Positions 1 to 8,252 are shown, counted from the stretch's first letter. The stretch is 20,528 nucleotides of DNA from Alphaproteobacteria bacterium (GCA_028289725.1 JANQOH010000321.1:1-20528), one strand, 5' to 3'. Numbers and translations are program-made. The notes: a model not told the origin generated them from the letters alone.

Positions 1-824
1 AACGTGCCGATATTGTCATAAGACGCTTCGCGCGCGAGGCGCAGTGCCGCGCCGGTCAAACGATCGCGGAGATCGGCGGGCAATCCCGGGCTCGGAGCAA
101 TCTCGATCAGTTTTTGGTGTCGGCGCTGCAAACTGCATTCGCGTTCGCCGAAATGTGCCACGGCGCCAGAGCGGTCACCGGCAACCTGCACTTCAATATG
201 ACGAGCGCGCAAAATGCGTTTCTCGACATAAACGGCGTCATGGCCAAATGCCTGTTTGGCCTCGGCACGGCAAAGGTCGTACGCGGCTTCCAAGTCATCA
301 ACGCGGGAAACCGGACGCATGCCGCGTCCGCCGCCGCCGGCGATCGCCTTGATCATCACGGACGCGCCGTCGCCGAGTGAGACGAAAAAATCATCTGCTT
401 CTTGCAGTGTGGCGGGGCCATGGGTCCCTGGCAGCACTGGCACGTTGCATTTCGAGGCCAAGGCGCGCGCGGCCGCCTTGTCGCCAAATCGCTCCAGCAC
501 CTCTGGGCTTGGGCCGACGAAGGTGATCCCCGCGTCCGCGCATTTGCGGGCGAAGTCGGCGTTTTCGCTCAGAAAGCCATAGCCTGGGTGAATGGCATCG
601 CAACCCGCCTCTTGGGCGCAGGCCACCATCCGGTCGGCATCCAAATAGGCCGCGACGCCATTGCCGCCGATTGGTACGGCGGTGTCGGCAACGCGGGTGT
701 GCAGCGAGTTCGTATCGTCATCGGAATAAACCGCGACACTCGCCAGGCCGTGCTCGGCCGCCCCGCGCGCGATGCGCACGGCGATTTCGCCGCGATTGGC
801 GATGAGAAGCCTTTGGAAAGCCAT
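1..824 (-). CDS. Biotin carboxylase (acyl-CoA/pyruvate carboxylase family), N-terminal part
   Basis: Biotin-dependent carboxylases use this domain to carboxylate biotin with ATP and bicarbonate before transfer to an acyl-CoA, pyruvate or urea acceptor. The frame starts at an ATG at 822-824 and stays open for 274 codons to the window edge, so the C-terminal part is missing. Seen: NRGEIA at residues 10-15 (N-terminal biotin carboxylase fold), HPGYGFLSEN at 79-88, the glycine-rich ATP loop GGGGRGM at 163-169, and the ATP-grasp catalytic stretch ERECSLQRRHQK at about 227-238. These identify the family firmly. Whether it is AccC, PccA, MccA or a long fused carboxylase cannot be decided without the rest. 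It is divergent from the efflux pair, with 285 bp between the starts. Confidence 0.93.
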   Translation of the reverse strand, partial: MAFQRLLIANRGEIAVRIARGAAEHGLASVAVYSDDDTNSLHTRVADTAVPIGGNGVAAYLDADRMVACAQEAGCDAIHPGYGFLSENADFARKCADAGITFVGPSPEVLERFGDKAAARALASKCNVPVLPGTHGPATLQEADDFFVSLGDGASVMIKAIAGGGGRGMRPVSRVDDLEAAYDLCRAEAKQAFGHDAVYVEKRILRARHIEVQVAGDRSGAVAHFGERECSLQRRHQKLIEIAPSPGLPADLRDRLTGAALRLAREASYDNIGT

Positions 825-1078
825 GGTCCACGCCCTTCGACCCGGTGCCGCCTGTTTCGGTCTACGGGAGTCTAAGCAGGGCGTTTTCCGTGCGGCAAGC
901 ACGGGCCCGCTGTCGTAACCGTATCGCAGGGTTGCCTTTTCAACGCTAGTGGCGGGTGCGGAAACAGTGTACGCCTGGCGGCAAGCCTTTCCGATGGGGC
1001 GGGGAATCGCTAGGATTCGGCTTATTTTTCGCGATGACCGGCAGCATATTCGCCGGCACGATGGCAAGGAACTGAGCG

Positions 1079-1117
1079 ATGAACCGGATTTTGGTGGGGC
1101 CGATCAGCGATGGCTGA
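1079..1117 (+). CDS. Possible 12-codon leader ORF overlapping the emrA start
   Basis: A mini-ORF MNRILVGPISDG starts at ATG 1079 and stops with TGA at 1115-1117, just past the emrA ATG at 1110. It has a good AAGGA Shine-Dalgarno about 8 nt upstream (around 1066-1070), better than anything directly before emrA. The overlap would allow translational coupling of emrA to the leader. No regulatory amino-acid run is visible. This is inference from ribosome-site placement only; it may be chance. Confidence 0.3.
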   Translation: MNRILVGPISDG

Positions 1118-2270
1118 GCCGGCACCAGCACCGCCGCAGGAAGAGCGGCCGGCAGCCCCGGTCACACCGCTCAAACCGGCGCTAGACACACCGCAGAAAC
1201 CGCGTCGCCGTTGGGGTCGATTGGTCACGCGCGGTGTTCTATTGGTCGCGGTGCCGGCGATTGTGGCGGTGGTCGGTGCCTATTACTGGGTCATCGGCGG
1301 CCGGTTCATCGACACCGACAATGCTTATGTTCGGGCCGATATGGTGGCGATCAGTCCCGAAGTGACGGGGCGGGTGACCGAGGTCATGGTCAGCACCAAC
1401 GAAACCGTCGCGCGCGGCGACCCTCTGTTTCGCATCGACGACGAGCCCTTCCAGATCGGTTTGTCTCAAGCCGATGCGCAACTCAATATGGTGCGCACCG
1501 AGATCGCGGTCTTGCGCGCCAATTATCGCCAGAAGCAGGAAGAGGTCAGCCTCGCCGAGACCGACGTGACATTTTATCGCCGCGAGTACAACCGACAGGT
1601 CGAGCTCGCTGACCGCAACGTTGTGTCGACCGTCAAGGTCGACCAAGCGCGCCACGATCTGGAAATTGCACGACAGCAAGTCGCTGTGCGGGAGCGTGAA
1701 CTCGGCGAAATATTGGCCAAGCTTGGCGGCGATCCCGAAACGCCGAGCGAAGAATTCGCGCGCTTCCTCAACGCCCTGTCCAAGAGGGACGAAGCCGCAC
1801 GCGCCTTGCGCAACACGGTGGTGCGGGCGCCGGCCGATGGCATCATCGGACGGGTGGCGCTACGGCCGGGAACCTTCGTCGAGCCCGGCGAGCCTGTGAT
1901 CAGTGTGGTCGAGTCCGCCGATCTGTGGTTCGAAGCCAATCTGAAGGAAAGCGACCTGACGCATGTCAGGCTTGGCCAACCGGCGACGGTCCATGTCGAC
2001 GCTTATCCTGATCATGAATGGCAGGCGGAAGTGGTGAGCTTCAGCCCCGCCACCGGCGCCGAGTTTTCTGTGCTGCCGTCTCAAAACGCCACCGGCAATT
2101 GGGTCAAAGTGATCCAACGTGTGCCTGTTCGCTTGAGGATCGAGCGCGCCGCCGACGACCCGCCGCTTCGCGTGGGCATGAGCGCCAATGTGTCGATCGA
2201 CACCGGTTATGAGCGGCCCCTGCCGGCTTTCGCCGCCCCGGCGCTCGCCTGGCTGTTCGACAGCGAATAG
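1110..2270 (+). CDS. emrA: HlyD/EmrA-type membrane fusion protein of a multidrug efflux pump
   Basis: Periplasmic adaptor that links an inner-membrane transporter to an outer-membrane channel for drug export. It has 386 aa, usual for EmrA. The order is: a Pro-rich cytosolic tail with basic residues, one TM helix at about 38-62, the beta/lipoyl entry motif TDNAYVRADMVAISPEVTGR from about 69, a long alpha-helical hairpin (about 115-205), the second lipoyl half (NTVVRAPADGIIGRVALRPG), then the beta-barrel. The next gene, emrB, follows after 23 bp, so the pair is probably one transcript. A short leader ORF overlaps the start. No local regulator gene (MarR/TetR) is present. The substrate cannot be read from sequence. 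Confidence 0.93.
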   Translation: MAEPAPAPPQEERPAAPVTPLKPALDTPQKPRRRWGRLVTRGVLLVAVPAIVAVVGAYYWVIGGRFIDTDNAYVRADMVAISPEVTGRVTEVMVSTNETVARGDPLFRIDDEPFQIGLSQADAQLNMVRTEIAVLRANYRQKQEEVSLAETDVTFYRREYNRQVELADRNVVSTVKVDQARHDLEIARQQVAVRERELGEILAKLGGDPETPSEEFARFLNALSKRDEAARALRNTVVRAPADGIIGRVALRPGTFVEPGEPVISVVESADLWFEANLKESDLTHVRLGQPATVHVDAYPDHEWQAEVVSFSPATGAEFSVLPSQNATGNWVKVIQRVPVRLRIERAADDPPLRVGMSANVSIDTGYERPLPAFAAPALAWLFDSE

Positions 2271-2293
2271 CCCCAGCGGTTCGGCTCCGGTAA

Positions 2294-3829
2294 ATGGCCG
2301 ACATCACCAGCACAGGCCCGATCGAGGGTAAGCGTCCGGTTCACCTCGGCTGGATCACGGTGTCGGTGATGGGCGCGACGGTCATGCAAGCGCTCGACAT
2401 GACCATCGCCAATGTCGCTTTACCCAATATGCAGGGGTCGTTGCTGACCACCCAGGAACAGATCGCGTGGGTGTTGACGTCTTACATCGTGACTTCGGCG
2501 ATCATGATGCCGCCGACGGGTTTCCTGGCCGGACGTTTCGGACGCAAGCGCCTCTTGGTCGTGGCGGTCAGCGGCTTCACGGCGGCGTCGATGTTGTGCG
2601 GCATCGCAACCTCGCTCGAGGAAATGGTGACCTACCGCATCCTTCAAGGCGGCTTCGGCGCGTTCCTCGTGCCTTTATCGCAAGCCGTTTTGCTCGATGT
2701 ATACCCCCGTGAAAAGCACGCGACCGCCATGGCGATTTGGGGTGTCGGCGTCATGCTCGGACCGATCCTCGGCCCGACCATCGGCGGCTATCTGACGGAG
2801 TATTACGACTGGCGCTGGGTCTTCTATATCAACCTGCCGGTCGGGATTCTGGCCCTCTTTGGCATCCTGACCTTCGTCCACGAAACCGAAAAAGACCGAG
2901 AGCGCCAATTCGATTGGTTCGGCTTCGTTCTGCTTGGCTTGGCGGTCGGCGCGTTTCAACTCATGCTCGATCGCGGCGAGCTCAAGGATTGGTTCGAGTC
3001 GACCGAGATCATCATCGAGGGGACGCTGGCCGCCGTCGCGCTCTACATGTTCGTCGTGCACAGCGCGACGGCCTCCCGAAAGCCTTTTGTCGATCCGCAC
3101 ATTTTCGCTGACCGGAATTTCGTCGTGGGCCTGACGTTGATTTTCATTTTCGGTGGCTCACTCTTGACCGGACTGACATTGCTGCCGCCATTTCTGCAGA
3201 ATCTGATGGACTATCCCGTGGTGACCGTGGGCGTGGTTTTGGCGCCGCGCGGCATCGGCGCCATGATCGCCATGTATATCGTGAGCCTGCTCGGCACGCG
3301 CGTCGATATGCGCATCCTGCTGGTTCTGGCCCTTGTCATCCTCGCCTGGACCATGTGGCTAATGACTCGATTCACGCTCGAGGTCAGTACCTGGACCTTG
3401 ATCTGGACCGGCTTCGTCCAAGGCGTCGGGCTCGGCTTTTTCTATACCCCGCTCAATGTCGCCTCGTTTTGGACGCTGCCGGCGCGGCACCGAACCGAGG
3501 CCGCCGGGATGTACAATCTGATGCGGAATCTCGGCGCCAGCATCGCGGTCAGTGTTTTGATCGGATTGGTCACGCGGTACACCCAAGTCAATCACGCTGA
3601 ACTCGTCGGCCGCATCAACCCGTATGACTCCGCCGGGCGCGGCGTTGGCGCGCCGGACCTGTGGTCACTGGCCGAGCCTGCCGGACGCGCCGCCCTGAAC
3701 GACGAAGTGACCCGTCAGGCCGCAGCGATTGCGTATATCAATGATTTTTGGCTGATGATGTGGGTCGCCATCGCGTCGATACCTTTGGTGTTCCTGTTCC
3801 GGCTTCCGCGACAGCGAACGGACCCATAA
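2294..3829 (+). CDS. emrB: EmrB/QacA-type MFS drug:H+ antiporter (DHA2 family)
   Basis: Inner-membrane proton-driven exporter working with the EmrA-like adaptor encoded just upstream. It has 511 aa, the usual size for 14-TM DHA2 transporters. Seen: the TM1 motif ALDMTIANVALP (33-44), the loop 2-3 motif AGRFGRKR, the TM5 antiporter motif C region (GVGVMLGPILGPTIGGYL) and the family block WRWVFYINLPVG. Hydrophobic segments continue to the C terminus, which ends in a short basic tail. The gene ends only 3 bp from the end of the convergent lactonase-like gene. Substrates are unknown. Confidence 0.94.
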   Translation: MADITSTGPIEGKRPVHLGWITVSVMGATVMQALDMTIANVALPNMQGSLLTTQEQIAWVLTSYIVTSAIMMPPTGFLAGRFGRKRLLVVAVSGFTAASMLCGIATSLEEMVTYRILQGGFGAFLVPLSQAVLLDVYPREKHATAMAIWGVGVMLGPILGPTIGGYLTEYYDWRWVFYINLPVGILALFGILTFVHETEKDRERQFDWFGFVLLGLAVGAFQLMLDRGELKDWFESTEIIIEGTLAAVALYMFVVHSATASRKPFVDPHIFADRNFVVGLTLIFIFGGSLLTGLTLLPPFLQNLMDYPVVTVGVVLAPRGIGAMIAMYIVSLLGTRVDMRILLVLALVILAWTMWLMTRFTLEVSTWTLIWTGFVQGVGLGFFYTPLNVASFWTLPARHRTEAAGMYNLMRNLGASIAVSVLIGLVTRYTQVNHAELVGRINPYDSAGRGVGAPDLWSLAEPAGRAALNDEVTRQAAAIAYINDFWLMMWVAIASIPLVFLFRLPRQRTDP

Positions 3830-3832
3830 GCC

Positions 3833-4990
3833 TTAGCTCGACCGCACCACCATGCCGGTCCAGAACATTGGACGCTCGGGCGTCGCGTCGGTGTGGTAAG
3901 CGCGGGCGAGGGCCAGCGTGCCGTCTTCTTTCACGCGGAAAACGACCAGCCCCGCCGGGACTTCGGTCACAACGCCGTCGACACGGACGTCCATCGGAAT
4001 TTGATTCCCGATCACCATCATCCGACCGCTGGGGTCGATCGAGAAGGTCCGCGCTTCGAAGCCGGCGGTATCAATGGTCTGGATCAGATCCGGTTCGCCG
4101 CTATTGTCTAGGCGGAACACCGCAATGTTGTTTTCGCCGCCGGCGAACACCGGCACGCCGTTTGCCTGGGTGAGGGCGGATGCCCGGTTGGCGACGTAGA
4201 GGATGCGCCCGTTGGGGTGGAGGTGGACCGTCCCGGCGTGCTGGCCGGCACGGACGTCCTCGGGTTCGGCGAGTGTTTCGTTTCGAAAAACCGGCTCGCT
4301 CGATAGCTGCCCATTGGTTAGCGTGTAGGTGAACAGCTTATTGCCGCGTTCGACGACCACATAAATCAGCGATTGGTCGGCACTGAATTCCATATGGCGC
4401 AGGCCGAGATTGTCGGGCATGACCAAACGCTGCGTGGGCTCAAATTTTCCGTCGTCATAGGCGAAGACGGAAAGCGTTCCGGGGTCACCCGCCGCGTCCG
4501 TCATCGCCGGGTTGCCGAGGCCGACCGCGATCACCGTGCCGTCGGTGGCCTGGCGCGCTTGGTGCGCGTAGGCGCCGGCATCAATCACCGGCTGATCGAC
4601 TTTGTCACCGACCGTTCCGTCTTGATTGATGCGGTAGACCTCGATCATGGCGGACCGGTTGAACGTCACCAGGGCGTACCGGCCGTCGATGGTGAGCGAG
4701 ACGTGTATGGGACGCTCCGGGATCGGGACGCTTGGCCCGTGGACGGACAGTGCGCCCGTCGCCGGATCGATCGCATACGCGCTCAACAAATGTGTCGTTC
4801 CGGACCGTCCGGGTCCACCGTCGCTCGCCGCGACATAAAGTACCGTGCCGGCCTGGTTAGGCCAGGCATATTGCACGCGCGCCGGCACTGTCACCCACCC
4901 GCGTTCGTCCAGGGCGAGACCCGCGACATCCACCTCGTAGTGGTGAATGATCTCGTTCACCGCCGCGTACAGACCAATCTTGTCCGCCAC
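3833..4990 (-). CDS. Lactonase-family seven-bladed beta-propeller protein
   Basis: 385 aa, matching in length and repeat style the lactonase/YbhE (Pgl) beta-propeller family, whose known members include cytosolic 6-phosphogluconolactonase. Repeating blade signatures are visible: LLSAYAIDPATGAL, HVSLTIDGRYALVTF, LSVFAYDDGKFEP, RHMEFSADQSLIYVV, VHLHPNGRILYVANR, ARTFSIDPSGRMMVIGNQ and GLVVFRVKEDGTL. There is no signal peptide, so it is probably cytosolic. The start is a GTG (VADKIGL...); no in-frame ATG lies close upstream. It stands alone and converges on emrB. Real 6PGL activity is unproven: family members are often annotated this way without test, and no pentose-phosphate gene lies nearby. 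Confidence 0.85.
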   Translation of the reverse strand: MADKIGLYAAVNEIIHHYEVDVAGLALDERGWVTVPARVQYAWPNQAGTVLYVAASDGGPGRSGTTHLLSAYAIDPATGALSVHGPSVPIPERPIHVSLTIDGRYALVTFNRSAMIEVYRINQDGTVGDKVDQPVIDAGAYAHQARQATDGTVIAVGLGNPAMTDAAGDPGTLSVFAYDDGKFEPTQRLVMPDNLGLRHMEFSADQSLIYVVVERGNKLFTYTLTNGQLSSEPVFRNETLAEPEDVRAGQHAGTVHLHPNGRILYVANRASALTQANGVPVFAGGENNIAVFRLDNSGEPDLIQTIDTAGFEARTFSIDPSGRMMVIGNQIPMDVRVDGVVTEVPAGLVVFRVKEDGTLALARAYHTDATPERPMFWTGMVVRSS

Positions 4991-5193
4991 CGCACACCGC
5001 CAATTCAGTTCCCAGGGGGATAATAATCGGGACGACCGCGAAAGTATGCCGATATCGGGATACCCCCCATTTGATTGGGGTTAGCAACTGGTGGCGATCT
5101 GCGTTATGATGGCTCGTGAATGACGAAGAATCTGATTTAACGCGTGGATAATCGGCGAAAAGCCGCGTTGCTGTGACCCGAGGGGTAGGAAAA

Positions 5194-5577
5194 ATGACGG
5201 TACGCAGTGAATCTCAAAATCTCGGCTGTTCCTGGCAATTTGGGCGCATTTTACCGGCCGCCATCACGTCCTTCGCGCTCATGTTGGGAACCTCCACCGC
5301 GGTTATCGCGGACGATTCGGACGAAGCGAGCCCGTTTGGCGACGCGGCAATCGATGATTACGCCTTGTCGCAAACCGTTGGGGTCGCGCAGGGTGCGCTC
5401 ACTGTGATCCAAAACGCGAATCCCGATGGCGAGGGATCCGTACAGGCCGTTAGCATCGGCTCGTACAATAACGGCCGCGGCTTCGGCAGCTATAACGCGG
5501 TCGCCGTCGCGGTCATTGAGCAGGACGCCGTCCAAATCGTCGGCACCGACCTGACGGAAGCGATCACCGCCGACTAA
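5194..5577 (+). CDS. Small secreted protein of unknown function
   Basis: 127 aa from ATG 5194. I prefer this start to the in-frame GTG at 5173 because GAGGGGTAGGAAAA directly before it supplies the ribosome site. Residues 1-39 look like a signal peptide: a polar/basic start, a hydrophobic core around 19-37, and a VIA cleavage site before DDSDEAS. The mature part (about 88 aa) is acidic, has no Cys, and is rich in Gly, Ala, Val, Gln and Asn (SVQAVSIGSYNNGRGFGSYN). That composition faintly recalls surface-fibre or curlin-like segments, but no family is recognised. It is monocistronic and followed by a strong terminator. Confidence 0.72.
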   Translation: MTVRSESQNLGCSWQFGRILPAAITSFALMLGTSTAVIADDSDEASPFGDAAIDDYALSQTVGVAQGALTVIQNANPDGEGSVQAVSIGSYNNGRGFGSYNAVAVAVIEQDAVQIVGTDLTEAITAD

Positions 5578-5606
5578 CGCTCAACTTAATCGAAGTCCGA
5601 GGTCAG

Positions 5607-5634
5607 GGCGCCGGTCGAATTGCCGGCGCCTTTT
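5607..5634 (+). terminator. Rho-independent terminator after the small secreted protein
   Basis: A perfect 8-bp inverted repeat, GGCGCCGG (5607-5614) and CCGGCGCC (5623-5630), with an 8-nt loop, is followed by TTTTGCTTT. It lies 30 bp past the stop of the 5194-5577 gene and closes that transcript. Confidence 0.85.
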
Positions 5635-5831
5635 GCTTTGCCGACGGTGAGTCACCGAATTTATCATTTCCGGGACCCCGCCTTTCGCTCGATCGTTCTC
5701 TATTCACGGCTACAGCTTCGGACCGAGAATTGACCGAAATGCCGGCAGACGGGCGTCATCGATGCTTGACGGGGGAGGCATCCAGACAATGGCTGGGGCG
5801 AAGATCTTTCGGCCAATTCCCCTTTCGACTC

Positions 5832-5860
5832 TTGCGTGATGATATAACATCTCGTATAAG
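5832..5860 (+). promoter_or_regulatory. Zur-type operator embedded in a sigma70-like promoter
   Basis: -35 TTGCGT at 5832-5837, a 17-bp spacer, and -10 TATAAG at 5855-5860. The spacer contains GATGATATAACATC (5838-5851), which differs at one of 14 bases from the perfect palindrome upstream of znuA (10004-10017). The znuC promoter at 9968-9996 has the same -35, the same spacing and an operator in the same place. Zur in Alphaproteobacteria is known to bind GTTATA/TATAAC palindromes and repress with zinc. No protein gene follows in this orientation; predicted transcription starts near 5867. Confidence 0.7.
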
Positions 5861-5866
5861 GGCGGC

Positions 5867-5957
5867 GGTACTTTTCAGAAGTATCCTCTTTGGAAGACCC
5901 ACCCCCCCGAGGGTTGTCTGGCCCCATGGTCACCGCCATGGGGCCGTTATCTATTTT
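5867..5957 (+). ncRNA. Candidate Zur-controlled small RNA (about 90 nt)
   Basis: Downstream of the 5832-5860 promoter, the sequence folds by eye into three hairpins. The first is 5867-5885 (7-bp stem including one GU, loop TTCAG). The second is about 5895-5919 (AGAC/GTCT and CC/GG with a 2-nt bulge). The third is the terminator stem 5920-5945 with a T-rich tail. The predicted +1 coincides with the base of the first stem. The only short ORF, an ATG at 5926, begins inside the terminator stem and has no proper ribosome site. The 482-bp stretch 5578-6059 between the flanking genes otherwise holds only the terminator at 5607. It could instead be a decayed leader of a lost Zur-regulated gene. Confidence 0.45.
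5920..5957 (+). terminator. Rho-independent terminator of the candidate small RNA
   Basis: A perfect 10-bp inverted repeat, GGCCCCATGG (5920-5929) and CCATGGGGCC (5936-5945), with loop TCACCG, is followed by GTTATCTATTTT. The T-rich side is on the plus strand only; on the minus strand the stem is followed by AGACAACCC. So it serves rightward transcripts rather than zevB. Confidence 0.65.
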
Positions 5958-6059
5958 GGCGGCCTTGCCGCGCCTGACAGGGCGGTGAGGGGAGCGGGCG
6001 GTGGAATTGCTCTTCCCCGCGCCGAGCCAAGCCTACAAACCTTCCGGCCAGCACGGTCC

Positions 6060-7058
6060 TTACTGAAGCGGGTGTACAGGGGCAGTCCAGGACGCTTGAA
6101 ACAACAGGACGCCGGCCAGAAGAATGATGCCGCCACCCAACAGACCGGCGACATCGACGAATGTCACCAACCGGTTCGTGCGTTGCGGGTACAGCTCGGC
6201 CAGGTGCAAGGACGCTTTGCGGGCATAGACAGACAGGGTGGCGAGGAGAGCAACGGTTATCGCCGTTCCAATCGACATAGCGGCTACGGCGGCGATGCCA
6301 GCGAAATAAAGGTTCAGGGAAGACGCAACAAGCAGCACCAATATCGCGCCGCTACACGGCCGGAGTCCAATTGATGCGATCATTCCCGCCATCCCGTGCC
6401 AGGACAGTGGCTTTTCCAGGTCACTCAGCGACGGCCCATGGGCATGATTGTGGGAACATGAGGTACCATGATCCGTGTGTGTCGCCGCGTCATCGGCGTG
6501 CCCATCCTGATGATCGTGATGCACCGGTTCGTGCCGGTGCCGAGCCCAAAGACGTTGGCCGCGGCTTGCCACCAAAATCAACCCGACCAGCACCACAAGA
6601 GCATAGCTCACGGTTTCCAGGCCGGTCGCGGCATCGCGCGCTTGGCGCATGGTCAAGTGGAAAAGACCGACGGTCCCAAAAACCAGGACGATCGCTGTCA
6701 CACCCTGGGCCAGGGAGGCGACAAGCGACAGGATGAGCCCACGGCGCAATTGGCTTTCCTGCGTCAGAAGATAAGTCGAGATGACAACTTTGCCGTGGCC
6801 TGGCCCGGCGGCATGAAAGACGCCATAAACGAAGCTTAGGATGACGAGCGTCCAGGCTGCTGTGGCGCCTTCCGCCTGGACCGCGCGCATGGCCACGGCG
6901 AGTTGGCGGTGCAAATCCCGTTGGACAGCCTGCACCTCGATCAGCATGCGCGACCAAAGATCGGCGAACGCACTAGTTTGCACCAATACGAAAATGGCAA
7001 TCGCCGCGGCGAGGATCGTTAGGGCTATGAATAGCGCCCGACGCTTCAATCTTGGCAC
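6060..7058 (-). CDS. zevB: ZevB-like / NicO-RcnA-family metal transporter with His-rich loop
   Basis: 332 aa polytopic inner-membrane protein of the nickel/cobalt NicO family (COG2215). Relatives called ZevB act with ZevA in zinc uptake in Haemophilus. Seen: an N-terminal TM (8-27), the HAAGPGHGK signature at 82-90 in a TM helix, a cytosolic or loop His-rich stretch at 174-207 with more than ten His, and GLRPCSGAI at 231-239. The GTG start overlaps the end of zevA by 13 bp, so translation is probably coupled. It is the last gene of the znuC-znuB-zur-zevA-zevB run. Zinc rather than nickel or cobalt is inferred from the neighbours. Confidence 0.85.
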   Translation of the reverse strand: MPRLKRRALFIALTILAAAIAIFVLVQTSAFADLWSRMLIEVQAVQRDLHRQLAVAMRAVQAEGATAAWTLVILSFVYGVFHAAGPGHGKVVISTYLLTQESQLRRGLILSLVASLAQGVTAIVLVFGTVGLFHLTMRQARDAATGLETVSYALVVLVGLILVASRGQRLWARHRHEPVHHDHQDGHADDAATHTDHGTSCSHNHAHGPSLSDLEKPLSWHGMAGMIASIGLRPCSGAILVLLVASSLNLYFAGIAAVAAMSIGTAITVALLATLSVYARKASLHLAELYPQRTNRLVTFVDVAGLLGGGIILLAGVLLFQASWTAPVHPLQ

Positions 7059-7699
7059 GTGACCTCAACTCGTTCAGCGAACATGCTGCCCAGCGTATTG
7101 TCTGGTTTGGCATCACGGTCGAGCGCTTGCGCCAACATCACCATTTCCGGGGACGGCGTCGGCGGCACGATCAAGCCGAAACAGCCATTTTCAGTCTGAC
7201 CCCCAAATGCAACGACTTCACCTTCGAGGTGAAGGATCTCGACGTAATAGGTCGGGTCGAATACGGCGAACGAGAACGCCTTGGTCGAGGCATCGACGGG
7301 ATTGGCGATCGGCAGAACGAAACGCAGCCACAGCCGCCCGTTACGAAGTTCGGTGTCATACTCGGTGACGGTTTCCGTTGCGACGAGTGACCCGTCAAGC
7401 TTCACTTCCGTGAAATAATTGTGGGGGCGCAAGTTCTCGAGATTGGCCTCGGCCAGTTCGCTCAGCGCGGCCGCTTCCTCATCGCCCGTGCTTTCCATGT
7501 GTTCGGCCACGAATACGGTATAAAATTCGTCGAAAAGCCATTCCTGCTCTATCGCGACGATGTGGCCATTCTCGTCCAAAAGCACGGTACTGCGGAGATC
7601 GATCCAGGCGTGCGGATGGGCGGCGGCTAGTTTGGGTAGCATGGCCATGGCAATGGCCAGCAACAACGTGCAGCACAACGCGCGCGTGAAAGCCAACAT
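7046..7699 (-). CDS. zevA: ZevA-like DUF1007 periplasmic protein
   Basis: DUF1007 (COG3683) protein, the usual partner of COG2215 transporters; in Haemophilus ZevA takes part in periplasmic zinc handling. With the ATG at 7697-7699 the protein has 217 aa and a clean signal peptide (hydrophobic core 8-21, cleavage LAAA before HPHAW at 28-32). HPHAW at the mature N terminus is typical of the family and may bind metal. In-frame starts further out (GTG 7750, ATG 7738) would give an unusually long n-region; none of the three has a strong ribosome site. It lies 133 bp after zur (82 bp from the GTG start) with no clear terminator between, and zevB overlaps its end. Confidence 0.82.
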   Translation of the reverse strand: MLAFTRALCCTLLLAIAMAMLPKLAAAHPHAWIDLRSTVLLDENGHIVAIEQEWLFDEFYTVFVAEHMESTGDEEAAALSELAEANLENLRPHNYFTEVKLDGSLVATETVTEYDTELRNGRLWLRFVLPIANPVDASTKAFSFAVFDPTYYVEILHLEGEVVAFGGQTENGCFGLIVPPTPSPEMVMLAQALDRDAKPDNTLGSMFAERVEVTCQD

Positions 7700-7832
7700 G
7701 TTGCTCGATAGAGTTCGAATTCTCGGCACGCAGATCATTTGATCATTCACTCAAATTCGTTTCATCGTCGTTTGCGCGAACCAACCAGTCGGCAACGTCA
7801 GCCTCACAACGCTGCCAAATGACAACTATGGA

Positions 7833-8252
7833 CTATTGGGCATCGCGGCACTCAGCGCAGTAGCCGCCCAACTCAATTGTAGATTTTGTCGGCGTGAAAT
7901 CGATACTGCTGGCAAATGAATCCAATCGCGACGTCAGTGTACGGTCGGAAAACTCCGACACATGGTTGCACCCGTAACAAATCGTGAAAGCAACTGTCGT
8001 ATGCGGGTCACAAGACGGATTGCGGCAAGCGAGGAACGCATTCAGGGATTCAAGCCTGTGCACCATGCCAATCTCAACAAGTTTGTCCAATGCACGATAA
8101 ACCTGTTGCGGTGCGCGAAAGCCGCGTCCGCGTAGTTGATCCAAAATCGTATAAGCGCTGAGCGGCTGATCGGCCCCCTCGAGCGCTTGCATCACCAGCG
8201 TCTGGTTTTTTGTCAAGCTGGCATCGGAATGGTCGTGACTGGCCTTGTTCAT
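7833..8252 (-). CDS. zur: Zinc uptake regulator, Fur family
   Basis: 139 aa Fur-fold repressor that binds DNA when loaded with zinc and shuts off zinc-uptake genes. An N-terminal winged-helix region (about 15-70, with TILDQLRGRGFRAPQQVYRALDKL as recognition part) precedes a Cys-rich dimer domain. Two CxxC pairs, C92/C95 (CYGC) and C132/C135 (CAEC), fit the structural zinc site; C76 and C81 are extra. The Fur-type HHDH motif is absent, which favours Zur over Fur. The start overlaps the znuB stop by 4 bp (ATGA). The Zur-type operators at 9977-9990, 10004-10017 and 5838-5851 are its likely targets, the first making it autoregulated. Confidence 0.92.
   Translation of the reverse strand: MNKASHDHSDASLTKNQTLVMQALEGADQPLSAYTILDQLRGRGFRAPQQVYRALDKLVEIGMVHRLESLNAFLACRNPSCDPHTTVAFTICYGCNHVSEFSDRTLTSRLDSFASSIDFTPTKSTIELGGYCAECRDAQ

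Noticed and set aside
949..1185. Plus-strand frame of 78 codons before emrA
   Set aside because: Arg-rich out-of-frame translation overlapping emrA, no ribosome site, no family features.
5067..5081. CCCCA/TGGGG inverted repeat upstream of the small secreted gene
   Set aside because: Only a 5-bp stem, with no match to a known operator and no T-run; not strong enough to report as a site.
5730..6374. Long plus-strand frame across the candidate RNA and the end of zevB
   Set aside because: It is largely antisense to the clearly coding zevB, has no ribosome site, and its Arg/Gly/Gln-rich translation shows no family features.
7760..7832. Terminator between zur and zevA
   Set aside because: A weak GGCA/TGCC stem with a mismatch and no T-run; it does not argue against a single operon.
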